This document shows positions 45,463 to 53,928 of a DNA stretch of 64,000 nucleotides, one piece after another. This stretch comes from Phycisphaeraceae bacterium (lineage in GTDB: Bacteria > Planctomycetota > Phycisphaerae > Phycisphaerales > SM1A02): positions 1 through 64,000 of the forward strand of contig SHAP01000003.1 in assembly GCA_004213555.1 (NCBI GenBank). Direction: 5' to 3'. Made by a program: the position numbers and the translations under genes. The notes under the pieces were generated by a model that searched no databases, was not told the DNA's origin, and worked only from the letters and a program-made list of their open reading frames with translations. Every line of letters starts with the position of its first letter. Positions within the stretch are counted from its first letter, which is position 1.

Positions 45463-47742
45463 ATGCTGTGGACCCTCCTCCTTCTGAACGAATTCGATTT
45501 GATCTTTCACGACGATTTCTCCACCACCGCCAAGCGATATGAAGGCTGGACTTTGGTGGGAGACGCCGCGCAACAAAATCTGGGACTTGTTCGTCCCGGC
45601 GAACAAGTGCTTCTCGAGGGCCAAGGGCTCCAGCAGGCCACACTGCGCTGGCTGGACGACCAAGCCAATGTGGTGGGGGAAGACCCGTGGCTTGAGGGCG
45701 TGCCAGCCACCGCCCCGCCCGCAGCCCGAGCCGTCGGCTTGACGCTGCGGGACTACACCAGCGTGAGCAACCTTTCGGTCACCGTTGCGCCGCCAGCTGA
45801 AGATCGCTTGGGGGGCCTGGGCAACTTCGAACGCCCCGACGGTGGAGTGGAGGGCTGGTCCGCATTCAACCAAGCCATCGCTTGGGAAGGGATTGGCCGA
45901 GAGGGCGGTGCTCTGCGTACGGTTGGCCCGCTCAATGAACGATACGGAGGTTCAGGTCTTGAGCGACGATTCGAAGTTCGTGCGGGAACAATCCTTCGCG
46001 CCTCGGTGTTTGGCCGCGCTCCAGCGCATGCTACGGTTCGAGGCACCAAGAACTTTGGCGTGCTTCGGGTGGAATGTCTGGCTGAAGACGGTCGAGTGCT
46101 GGAGTGGCGAGAGGCTCGTCCGGTTGACGCGGAAAAAGAATTCGGAGTCGATGGACAGTGGCACCAAGCAAGTTGTGAAATGTCAACGCCAATCGGCACG
46201 GTTTCCGGTCGAGTGGTGCTGGTGTTTGTGCAACCAGAATTTGAGCCTGGAACCATCGACTTTGACGATCTCAAGATCCACTCTGAAGATCAGAATCTGC
46301 AGCTTCATGAAAAATTTGACCAAGTGAACCACATCCAAGAATCTTGGACCGTCAAAGGCGAGTCTCGGTACGAACTGGAGACCCCGCTGTCGGGCACCGC
46401 CGCGCTTTTGTTGAATGAAGACACCGAACTCTCCGTGCCGGTGGTTCTGGACCCCTCCCGCCCGGTAAGCGTGAACTTGGCCGCTCGAGGCTTGGTGGAG
46501 GCCCAACTCCGATTCCCAAATGCACAGCACCCACCCATCAGGCTGTACGACAGCAGCGACGCTGGTCAAGGTTGGCGGGCTTGGCGATCGAATCGCATGG
46601 AGGGGCTTCCCAGCAGCGCCGAAGTGGTGGTTCGTGCCCGCGGTGACGTGGCGGTGGATGCCCTCCGCGTCAGCCAACCCACCGCCAACGCCGAGACTCG
46701 AAGTCTGCCGATTTTGAATGGGAACTTGGATGGCCAGTTGCCAAACACCAAGGACTGGGAAATTGCCAACGACGAATGGAGTTTCAACAATGAGATGCAG
46801 TTCTACGCGCAGGACTGCGTAAGCGTTCGAAACGAAGCGTTGCACCTCACCGCATTGAACCGGCCCGTAGGAACTCGAAAGTATTCCAGTGGGCACGCCA
46901 CCACCAAGCACCAACACGCCGTGAAGTGGGGACGCTGGGAGGTCCGGGCTCGACTCCCCCAAGGACGCGGCTATTGGCCCGCCATTTGGCTGTTGCCCAC
47001 CGATGGCTCATGGCCACCTGAAATTGACATCATGGAATTCATCGGGCACGAACCCCGAAAGGTCCACCACTCCGCCCACTGGGGACCCCTGCGCGATGGC
47101 CTCAAACCATGGGATCTGGGACAGACCTCAACCAAGACTTTCGCCGGACCCGATTTCACCAAAGACTTTCACGATTTTGCGTGCGAGTGGACCCCCGAAG
47201 GCGTGGTGTGGTTCGTTGATGGGGTGGAACGACATCGCACCACGGCTTCACCCCGCAAGCCGATGTACTTGATTTTGAATCTGGCCGTCGGTGGCGATTG
47301 GCCTGGCCCCCCCGACGAAACCACACCTTGGAACGCGAGCATGGAGGTCGAGCACGTGAAAATATGGAAATGGATCGCGAGCAAACCTGAAAAGCGCATC
47401 AAAGAACTGAAGTGGAGCAAGCGGCTGCTCGTTCTTGATGCCACGACGGTCAAATCTCAGGATCTGAGAACCGAAATCGACCGCAACATCGCCGCCTGGC
47501 GTGACCGAGATTTGCACTTGGTCCTCTTGGATGGTGACCAAGTGGGCGGCGAAGAAGCCGACCAAGACGCCTCATTTTGGCGGAAGAAATTCCGAATCGC
47601 CGGAGAAGGCGCGGTGTTGGTGGGCAAAGATGGCGGCGTCAAAGAACGCTGGTCCGTGGCGCCGCCACTGCAAAAAATCTTCGACTTGGTGGACGCGATG
47701 CCGATGCGGCAGCGTGAACTCAGAGATGAAAAGAACAATTAG
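45463..47742 (+). CDS. GH16 glucanase fused to a C-terminal DUF4174 domain
   Basis: 759 residues from ATG 45463. The N-terminus (MLWTLLLLNEFDLIF) is a weak export signal. Residues about 15-410 are beta-rich, probably two carbohydrate-binding-like modules (FDDLKIHSEDQNLQLHEKF lies between them). The GH16 domain (about 415-638) has WPAIWLLP and EIDIMEFIG (Glu520, Asp522, Glu525). Directly after it, about 650-755 match DUF4174: KRLLVLDATTV, WRDRDLHLVLLDGD, GAVLVGKDGGVKERW, VDAMPMRQRELRD. DUF4174 is usually a stand-alone small protein of thioredoxin-like look. The frame is continuous, so the fusion is real in this sequence. The stop overlaps the convergent amt stop. Confidence 0.87.
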   Translation: MLWTLLLLNEFDLIFHDDFSTTAKRYEGWTLVGDAAQQNLGLVRPGEQVLLEGQGLQQATLRWLDDQANVVGEDPWLEGVPATAPPAARAVGLTLRDYTSVSNLSVTVAPPAEDRLGGLGNFERPDGGVEGWSAFNQAIAWEGIGREGGALRTVGPLNERYGGSGLERRFEVRAGTILRASVFGRAPAHATVRGTKNFGVLRVECLAEDGRVLEWREARPVDAEKEFGVDGQWHQASCEMSTPIGTVSGRVVLVFVQPEFEPGTIDFDDLKIHSEDQNLQLHEKFDQVNHIQESWTVKGESRYELETPLSGTAALLLNEDTELSVPVVLDPSRPVSVNLAARGLVEAQLRFPNAQHPPIRLYDSSDAGQGWRAWRSNRMEGLPSSAEVVVRARGDVAVDALRVSQPTANAETRSLPILNGNLDGQLPNTKDWEIANDEWSFNNEMQFYAQDCVSVRNEALHLTALNRPVGTRKYSSGHATTKHQHAVKWGRWEVRARLPQGRGYWPAIWLLPTDGSWPPEIDIMEFIGHEPRKVHHSAHWGPLRDGLKPWDLGQTSTKTFAGPDFTKDFHDFACEWTPEGVVWFVDGVERHRTTASPRKPMYLILNLAVGGDWPGPPDETTPWNASMEVEHVKIWKWIASKPEKRIKELKWSKRLLVLDATTVKSQDLRTEIDRNIAAWRDRDLHLVLLDGDQVGGEEADQDASFWRKKFRIAGEGAVLVGKDGGVKERWSVAPPLQKIFDLVDAMPMRQRELRDEKNN

Positions 47743-48929
47743 GCGTACGCCTCTTCGCCGTGCACGGGGAGATCGAGACCTGCCTCTTCCTGATCTTCCA
47801 AGACACGAACTCGCATCACGGACCGCAAGAACACAAAGATCCCCACCGTGACAATGGCGGCCCACAGGCCACCGGCGAGCGCACCGACCGTTTGCTTCAT
47901 CAAGAGTTCAAATCCGCCGCCGTAGAGCAACCCCCCCTCCAACGCGAAGACCCCAGTCAACACAGAACCCACCAGCCCTCCAACGCCGTGGCAGGCGAAG
48001 ACATCGAGGCTGTCATCGATACCCGATTTGGCAAACAGACTGATGGCGCAGAAGGCAGCAGCTGATCCCAAGATGCCCATCGCAATCGCACCCATAGGAG
48101 AAACGTATCCCGCGGCAGGCGTGATGGTGACCAGTCCCACAACGGCACCAATCATGGCCCCGACCGCGGACGGACGGCGTCGTTGACGCCATTCCAACGT
48201 GGTCCAAGCCATCATGGCCGAAGCCGCGGCAAGCGTGGTGGTCATGACGGCCATGGCGGCGGTTTCGTTGGCCGCCAACGCCGATCCCCCATTGAATCCA
48301 AACCAGCCAAACCAAAGCAATCCCCCACCCAGCAGAACAAACGGAACATTGTGTGGTCGTGCTTCGGCTTCTTGGGTGCTTCGCCGTCCCAGCATGATCG
48401 CACACACCACCGCCGAGACGCCCGCGCTGATGTGAACCACGGTGCCTCCGGCGAAGTCAAGCACCCCCCACGCGCCAATCCAACCTCCGCCCCACACCCA
48501 GTGGCAGAGCGGGGCGTAACACACAACGGACCACAGCATGATGAACAAGACGTAGGCGCTGAATCGCATTCGCTCGACCACCGCACCCGAGATGAGGGCT
48601 GGGGTAATGATGGCAAAAGTCATTTGGAACATCGCAAACAGAATGGAGGGAATGGCCAAACCATCCTCGACGCCTTGTACCCCGCGGAGGCCAACATGCT
48701 CGAACGAACCAAACCACGCGCCTCCATCACCAAATGCAATCGAATAGCCGAGGGCCACCCAACACAACGCACCGATGCCCATGGCGATCACGCTCATCAT
48801 CATGGTGTTCAAAACACTCTGACCACGAACCAAGCCACCGTAAAAGAAGGCCAAGCCTGGTGTCATCAGCAACACCAATGCCGAAGAGGTCAGAATCCAT
48901 GCCGTATCCGCTGCTGATATTGATTCCAT
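47739..48929 (-). CDS. amt: ammonium transporter Amt
   Basis: 396 residues, about 11 helices. Signature features: LMTPGLAFFYGGLVRG near the start, VERMRFSAYVLFIMLWSVVCYAPLCHWVWGGG region, DFAGGTVVHISAGVSA and DVFACHGVGGLVGSVLTGVFA with the pore histidines. ATG 48929 is used instead of the GTG one codon earlier. No glnB/glnK gene follows, unlike the common amtB-glnK pair. It converges on the GH16-DUF4174 gene. Confidence 0.95.
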   Translation of the reverse strand: MESISAADTAWILTSSALVLLMTPGLAFFYGGLVRGQSVLNTMMMSVIAMGIGALCWVALGYSIAFGDGGAWFGSFEHVGLRGVQGVEDGLAIPSILFAMFQMTFAIITPALISGAVVERMRFSAYVLFIMLWSVVCYAPLCHWVWGGGWIGAWGVLDFAGGTVVHISAGVSAVVCAIMLGRRSTQEAEARPHNVPFVLLGGGLLWFGWFGFNGGSALAANETAAMAVMTTTLAAASAMMAWTTLEWRQRRRPSAVGAMIGAVVGLVTITPAAGYVSPMGAIAMGILGSAAAFCAISLFAKSGIDDSLDVFACHGVGGLVGSVLTGVFALEGGLLYGGGFELLMKQTVGALAGGLWAAIVTVGIFVFLRSVMRVRVLEDQEEAGLDLPVHGEEAYA

Positions 48930-49096
48930 CACAGAATGATGGAAATGTTCTCGACGATTTTCAATACGACCACCACTTTATTCCGACACACATCAGGTGT
49001 ATTGATTGACTCACGACACAAACTGCCTCAATAGATGGGACATGCATTCAAAACACGACGAAACACTTCGTTCCCTTCACGCTTTAGCATCAAGCC

Positions 49097-50599
49097 ATGT
49101 TGATGCTTTTGGCTGCCGGACTTCTTGCGGATCCCGTGCCGGTCTACGTCATTGCGGGCCAATCCAACGCCGAGGGGTACGGCGTTCCCCATGCCCAACT
49201 GGAGACCATTGACGACGTCACCGTGGTGTGGCCGGGACGCGCTCAAAAAGAAGTGGGTCCTTTGCAGGCGGGCTGGGGCGCCAACGAAAAGATGATTGGT
49301 CCGGAGTATGGATTTGGCCAAGCCATGCAACGTCATCATCAAAGCCCTGTTGTGCTGTTGAAAACCGCCTGGGGTGGCAAAGACGTTTGGTGTGACTTTC
49401 GCAGTCCTTCGGCGGGAGACTTCAACTGGGCCGAGCAACAAATGAAAACGCGCGAAGAACGCGAAGGCCGATCACGAAAAGTGGGCGCGTTCTTCAACGC
49501 CATGGTCGACAACATCGAAGTTGGCCTCCATCAAGCCCAAGTTCATCTGGGACGAGACGATCTGGAACTGAAAGGACTTGTTTGGTTTCAAGGTTGGAAC
49601 GACTACTGCCAGTGGCCGGTGGAAGAAGCTGGATCACCCTGCGGCCGAGGGATCATCGAACGCTACCCCCACAACCTGAAGCACATGCTGTGTGATCTTC
49701 GCGAAGCCTTGAACGACACCACACTTCCGATTGTGATTGGTGAACTTGGGGTGCATGGCAGCGATGTGCCAAAATCACGTTCCGGCTGGGCACTCCGTGC
49801 CTTTCGAACCGCCCAATCTGAGACCGCCAGCCAACTTGACCACTGTTGCTTGGCCCCGACAGCATCATTCTGGGACACCCAGGCAACCGATCATTGGGAG
49901 TGCCACTACAACGGTTCCGCCAAAAGCTATTTGCGCATAGGACGCACCTTTGCCCTGCACCTGTTGGCCCTCGATGCATTGCCCGACGGACAAACACTGA
50001 AATGGCAAGCAAGCCAAAAAGGGTTGCAAGCCATGTTGCGTCGATATCCACCAAAGTCTGGCGGCTTGGCTTTGTGGGGCTCGAGTATTTTCCGACTGTG
50101 GGAAAGAGCCCCGGCCCACTTCTCTGAGTTCGAGGTCACCAATGTGTCGTTTGGAGGTGCCCGATCTTGGGAAACCTTGCATTACGCCGACGAAACACTT
50201 TTTCCCATACAGCCAAGCACCATCTTCTACTACTGCGGCAGCAACGACGTGAACGCCGGAGCAGATGCGGCCAGTATTGCCGAGCGTTTTCGTCTCTTTT
50301 CTGAACTCACACGCGATCGGTTGCCTCACACCAAGATTTTCTTTGGCGCGATCAATCGATCACCCGAAAAGAAGGAACGCTGGGCTGTCGTGAATGAGGC
50401 GAATCAATTGGTGGGATCCTACTGCGAAACGCAAGACGGGCGGACCTTTGTCGACCTCAACCAAGTGCTTGAAGCTGACGACGGGTCCACCCGTCAAGAC
50501 ATGTTCTTACCCGACCAGCTGCACCTCACTGAGAGGGCATACGAGGGTTTTGCTCGGGTGATGCGGGAGGCACTGGAACAAAAAGTCCAGTCCCCGTAA
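49097..50599 (+). CDS. protein with two tandem SGNH/sialate O-acetylesterase-like domains
   Basis: 500 residues with a short signal peptide (MLMLLAAGLLADP). The first domain (about 12-290) is of the sialate O-acetylesterase (SASA) type: VYVIAGQSNAEGYG holds the Ser, and WFQGWNDYCQ and IGELGVHG follow. The second (about 320-495) is an SGNH hydrolase: LALWGSSIFRLW (Ser), YYCGSNDVNAG (Asn block) and FLPDQLHLTERAY (Asp-x-x-His). Both catalytic sets look intact. Probably removes acyl groups from polysaccharide outside the cell. The 48930-49096 gap to amt shows nothing distinctive. Confidence 0.8.
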   Translation: MLMLLAAGLLADPVPVYVIAGQSNAEGYGVPHAQLETIDDVTVVWPGRAQKEVGPLQAGWGANEKMIGPEYGFGQAMQRHHQSPVVLLKTAWGGKDVWCDFRSPSAGDFNWAEQQMKTREEREGRSRKVGAFFNAMVDNIEVGLHQAQVHLGRDDLELKGLVWFQGWNDYCQWPVEEAGSPCGRGIIERYPHNLKHMLCDLREALNDTTLPIVIGELGVHGSDVPKSRSGWALRAFRTAQSETASQLDHCCLAPTASFWDTQATDHWECHYNGSAKSYLRIGRTFALHLLALDALPDGQTLKWQASQKGLQAMLRRYPPKSGGLALWGSSIFRLWERAPAHFSEFEVTNVSFGGARSWETLHYADETLFPIQPSTIFYYCGSNDVNAGADAASIAERFRLFSELTRDRLPHTKIFFGAINRSPEKKERWAVVNEANQLVGSYCETQDGRTFVDLNQVLEADDGSTRQDMFLPDQLHLTERAYEGFARVMREALEQKVQSP

Positions 50600-50603
50600 C
50601 GCA

Positions 50604-51350
50604 TCAATCTTCGTACTCGTCCTTGTCATGACGGCGATCGCCCTTTTCTCGACGACCAGAGTCTTGTGAAGGCACATCTCCGAAGTTGCCGCCGCCGCCA
50701 AAGCCGCCACGACCACCGCCGCCACCGCCGAAGCCGCCGCGATCACCACCGCGGAAACCACCGCCACCACCGTCACGATCGCCGCCACGGAAACCGCCGC
50801 CGCCACCGCCACCGCGGTAACCACCGCCACCGCCATCACGATCGCCGCCACGGAAACCGCCGCCGCCACCGCCACCGCCACCGCCACCGCGGTAACCACC
50901 GCCGCCGCCGCCGCCGCGGAATCCACCGCCGCCGCCACCGCCGCCGCGGAAGCCGCCGCCCCCACCGTCACGATCGCCGCCACGGAAACCGCCGCCGCCA
51001 CCGCCACCGCCACCGCCACCGCGGTAACCACCGCCGCCGCCGCCGCGGAATCCACCGCCGCCGCCGCCGCCGCCGCCGCGGAAGCCGCCGCCGCCACGCT
51101 CTTCACGTGGCTGGGCTTCGTTCAACTTCAGTGGACGACCGCCAAGCTCGGCGTTGCGATCCATCAACTCTTGAATGGCTTGACGACCTTCGTCGTCTCC
51201 CATCTCGACAAATCCGAAGCCGCGGGGACGTCCCGTCTCACGGTCCATAACAAGGTGCACTCGTTGCACTTCGCCGAATTCAGAAAAAATACTCGCCACC
51301 TCATCCTCGGTGACACGGAAGGGGAGATTCCCCACATAAATACTGACCAT
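50604..51350 (-). CDS. glycine-rich RRM RNA-binding protein
   Basis: 248 residues. A single RRM (1-80) has RNP2 IYVGNLPF and RNP1 RGFGFVEM. The following 150 residues are Arg/Gly/Tyr/Phe repeats (GGGGGFRGG, GGDRDGGGG), like RGG boxes of cold-shock or RNA-chaperone proteins, ending RREKGDRRHDKDEYED. Bacterial RRM proteins of this type occur mostly in cyanobacteria and planctomycetes. The C-terminal part is coded by tandem-repeat DNA and may vary in length. The stop lies 4 bp from the SGNH gene stop. Confidence 0.93.
   Translation of the reverse strand: MVSIYVGNLPFRVTEDEVASIFSEFGEVQRVHLVMDRETGRPRGFGFVEMGDDEGRQAIQELMDRNAELGGRPLKLNEAQPREERGGGGFRGGGGGGGGGFRGGGGGGYRGGGGGGGGGGGFRGGDRDGGGGGFRGGGGGGGGFRGGGGGGGYRGGGGGGGGGGGFRGGDRDGGGGGYRGGGGGGGFRGGDRDGGGGGFRGGDRGGFGGGGGGRGGFGGGGNFGDVPSQDSGRREKGDRRHDKDEYED
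50690..51100 (-). repeat. GC-rich tandem repeats coding the RGG tail
   Basis: Imperfect repeats of CCACCGCCG-type units, including two near-identical copies of a segment reading GGDRDGGGG(F/Y)RGG (around 50770-50870 and 50950-51020). A slippage-prone tract inside the RRM gene. Confidence 0.8.
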
Positions 51351-51522
51351 GATTCGATTCGTTTTTGTTCACGCAGCCCGATGCAAGACAAGAAAAAAAA
51401 AAGCAGAAGGTTCCGTTCGGGTTTCGGAGGGTCTTCCGTTGCGGCCCTGATGGCCGAAGTGGATATTGTGCCTTAAAAAGACCTGCCACGTCGAGAGGAA
51501 AGCAATTTTTTCACGCAAACTT

Positions 51523-52230
51523 CTAAGTACCGCGGGTGTTGCCAAACAAAGCGATATGCAATCGGTGTCCATAACACCAGCCTCGCTTCTGGCACAACTC
51601 CACAACCCAGCGGACGCGCTCTGGTTTGGGCACTGTGACCCCTTCCGGCATCAAAAAGACGTCTTCAGGACGTTCAGGTGGCACTTCTGCGAGCATTTGA
51701 TCAATTTCGGCCAAGTCTTGTTGGTTTGAAACCACAAATTTCCACTGGGTTCGAACGGACTGTTGGATCAATTTGGACAGGATTTCCGGACGCCAACGCC
51801 GCGCCTCGTGTCGTTCTGCCCATTGACCTGTAGGGTCACGCGGGTCATTGGTGGGTGTGCTGTTGGACAATTTGGGAGAGCAACTCAACAAATCACAGGT
51901 CAGCGGAAGCACCAAAGTGCCCGCCGTTTCAATCGTGACATGGCAACCCGCTTCGCGCAACGCATCGTTGAGCTCTATCAGCCCAGGAAACATGAAGGGT
52001 TCGCCGCCGGTCAAGACCACATGCTTTCGACCAGACCGTTGGACTTCTTCAACCAGCGAAGCAACCGAACGTTGATCGCCGGCCGCTGCCCAACTCGCGT
52101 ACGGCGTGTCGCACCAGGTGCAACGCAAGTTGCACCCCGCCGTACGAATAAAGAAGCTGGGCGTCCCGAGCAAAGAACCCTCACCTTGAATGCTGTCAAA
52201 GGTTTCAGCGATAGGCAACGTGGTGGTCAT
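51523..52230 (-). CDS. queE: 7-carboxy-7-deazaguanine synthase QueE
   Basis: Radical SAM enzyme forming 7-carboxy-7-deazaguanine on the path to queuosine. 235 residues. Substrate-binding [19 protein letters not shown]; the [4Fe-4S] motif CNLRCTWC (CxxxCxxC after alignment with [10 protein letters not shown]); [16 protein letters not shown]. The start overlaps the queC stop by 4 nt. The 51351-51522 stretch downstream shows no clear terminator. Confidence 0.94.
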   Translation of the reverse strand: MTTTLPIAETFDSIQGEGSLLGTPSFFIRTAGCNLRCTWCDTPYASWAAAGDQRSVASLVEEVQRSGRKHVVLTGGEPFMFPGLIELNDALREAGCHVTIETAGTLVLPLTCDLLSCSPKLSNSTPTNDPRDPTGQWAERHEARRWRPEILSKLIQQSVRTQWKFVVSNQQDLAEIDQMLAEVPPERPEDVFLMPEGVTVPKPERVRWVVELCQKRGWCYGHRLHIALFGNTRGT

Positions 52231-52916
52231 GCAGAGTACCGAGTGGGATCAGGAACACCGGCGGCTTCAAAACCCCGCCGACGCAACACGCAACTGTCGC
52301 AGGTGCCACAAGCTCGTCCTTGGGGATCGGGGTCGTAGCACGAGTGCGTCTTGCTGTAATCGACCCCCAGCTTGAGACCACGCTGTATGATTTCCGCTTT
52401 GGTCAGGTTTACCAGCGGCGCATGGATGGTAAAGGCCTGCCCCTGCACTCCCGCCTTGGTCGCCAAATTGGCACAGGCTTCGAAGGCGGTCAAAAACTCC
52501 GGACGACAATCGGGATACCCCGAGTAATCGACTGCGTTCACGCCCAGAAACAAATCTTTGGCTCCAATCGTTTCCGCGAAGCCCGATGCCAAAGAAAGAA
52601 AAATCAAATTTCGCGCTGGAACGTAGGTCACGGGGATGTCCTGTTGCATTTCAGATTCATCTCGCCCGTGAGGGACGTCGATGTCGTCGGTCAGCGCAGA
52701 CCCCCCAAACACCCGAAGATCGAGGGGCATGACCCGGAAGGGAATGCCGGCCTCTTCAGACAACTTCTTGGCCGCCTCCAGTTCATGCCGGTGTCGTTGT
52801 CCGTAATCGACCACCAAGGCGTGGACGGCGTATCCCTCATCCCGGGCGATGGCGAGGACGGTCGCGCTGTCGAGGCCGCCAGACAGCAACACCACGGCTG
52901 GATCGGAGGTTCCCAT
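52227..52916 (-). CDS. queC: 7-cyano-7-deazaguanine synthase QueC
   Basis: Converts 7-carboxy-7-deazaguanine to preQ0 with ATP and ammonia. 229 residues from ATG 52916. P-loop [28 protein letters not shown]-terminal zinc cysteines in [21 protein letters not shown] region. The open frame to 53033 adds a non-family extension. It forms a coupled pair with queE; queD and queF are not in the window. Confidence 0.95.
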   Translation of the reverse strand: MGTSDPAVVLLSGGLDSATVLAIARDEGYAVHALVVDYGQRHRHELEAAKKLSEEAGIPFRVMPLDLRVFGGSALTDDIDVPHGRDESEMQQDIPVTYVPARNLIFLSLASGFAETIGAKDLFLGVNAVDYSGYPDCRPEFLTAFEACANLATKAGVQGQAFTIHAPLVNLTKAEIIQRGLKLGVDYSKTHSCYDPDPQGRACGTCDSCVLRRRGFEAAGVPDPTRYSA

Positions 52917-53084
52917 GGCACCATTGTAAATCCGAGGGGGCAGGATTCTTGGCGGCAAACGGACCCAAAAGAGGGTGAAATCGCCCCAAAAGTGCTTTGA
53001 GGGCCGTCCTAGAACGCTTGTCCGACGCCCCAAACCACCGTTTGTTCAAAACGTGTGAATCATCCTCAAGACCCCAGCATTGGC

Positions 53085-53112
53085 TTGACCAAAGTGAGAA
53101 AACCGTCATAAT
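53085..53112 (+). promoter_or_regulatory. promoter of the sorting-tail protein gene
   Basis: TTGACC (53085-53090), a 16-nt spacer and CATAAT (53107-53112), one base from the TATAAT consensus. It lies about 105 bp before the ATG, within the 300-bp gap after queC, giving a long leader. No riboswitch is recognised in that leader. Confidence 0.6.
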
Positions 53113-53216
53113 CAAGATGTCACTCAACATTTTCAGTTTGGTGTCGAAGTGAGAGAAATCCAAGAGAGGTGAGAGATTGGTCCGAGCCTTCTTTTTGTTT
53201 TATTTGGAGTTCACTC

Positions 53217-53840
53217 ATGTATGAATCACTTATCCTCGCGAGCGTGTTGAACAACGTTTCAACCTCGTGGGAAGACCCATCTGTCTTGGGTTACTTTGGT
53301 ACCTACGGCAACGTAGGCTCCGTCGAGTACAGCGACGCCGAAGCTTATTCCGGCGAATACAGCCTTTCGATCACCGAAAATCCTGTCAGCGGTACCCCGC
53401 AGGTCTTCGTCGCGTATATCACTGGACTGCAAGCCGGCGATACGGTCGATGCCTCTGCTTGGTTCTTGGGCCTTGATGGTGACGGAGATGGTGGCTACTC
53501 AGGTGGCCGACTCTGGGGCCACTACTTTGACGGCTCTGATCTCAACAGCTACTCAGGCAGCGCTTCCGGTCCCAGCGATATCGTTGGCCGCGATGGCGGC
53601 GGTTGGGCAAGCACCAGCCACACCTGGACCATTGCTGAAGGTCAAACCGCGCTGATCATTGAAGCACGAATTTACTCCTACGATGGTGGTGCCGACAACC
53701 AAATCTGGGTCGATGACTTGAATGTCTCTTCCAGCAATGCCAACGCCTCCATCGTTGTTGGTGGTGTGGCCATCCCCGCGCCTGGTGCACTGGCACTCCT
53801 TGGTCTCGCCGGCCTCGGTCGTCGCCGCCGCAACGGTTGA
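53217..53840 (+). CDS. PEP-CTERM-like sorting-tail protein
   Basis: 207 residues from ATG 53217 (GGAG 7-10 nt upstream). The body is a Gly/Ser/Asp-rich beta-sandwich like a carbohydrate-binding jelly roll (AEAYSGEYSLSITENPVSG, IWVDDLNVS). The tail is IPAPGALALLGLAGLGRRRR plus Asn-Gly. A normal signal peptide is not evident: the N-terminus MYESLILASVLNNVS is short and uncharged. GTG 53169 would add 16 residues (MRDWSEPSFCFIWSSL) and a longer hydrophobic stretch, so the start is uncertain. Confidence 0.75.
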   Translation: MYESLILASVLNNVSTSWEDPSVLGYFGTYGNVGSVEYSDAEAYSGEYSLSITENPVSGTPQVFVAYITGLQAGDTVDASAWFLGLDGDGDGGYSGGRLWGHYFDGSDLNSYSGSASGPSDIVGRDGGGWASTSHTWTIAEGQTALIIEARIYSYDGGADNQIWVDDLNVSSSNANASIVVGGVAIPAPGALALLGLAGLGRRRRNG

Positions 53841-53865
53841 CATTCAACCACAGCACGCAATATCC

Positions 53866-53902
53866 AAGTGGGGAGGCCTCGGCCTCCCCACTTGTTGTTT
53901 TG
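53866..53902 (+). terminator. Rho-independent terminator
   Basis: A long near-perfect stem AAGTGGGGAGGCC/GGCCTCCCCACTT followed by TGTTGTTTTG. It lies 25 bp after the sorting-tail gene and before the convergent hrpA stop. Confidence 0.75.
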
Positions 53903-53928
53903 AAGACTTGGGTTTGATCGAGACCGAA

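Noticed and set aside
48930-49096. Possible regulatory RNA between amt and the esterase gene
   Set aside because: No conserved riboswitch-like structure or terminator could be recognised in the 167 bp.
50690-51100. CRISPR-like appearance of regular GC-rich repeats
   Set aside because: Units are short, in frame and code for an RGG tail after an RRM; there are no unique spacers and no cas genes.
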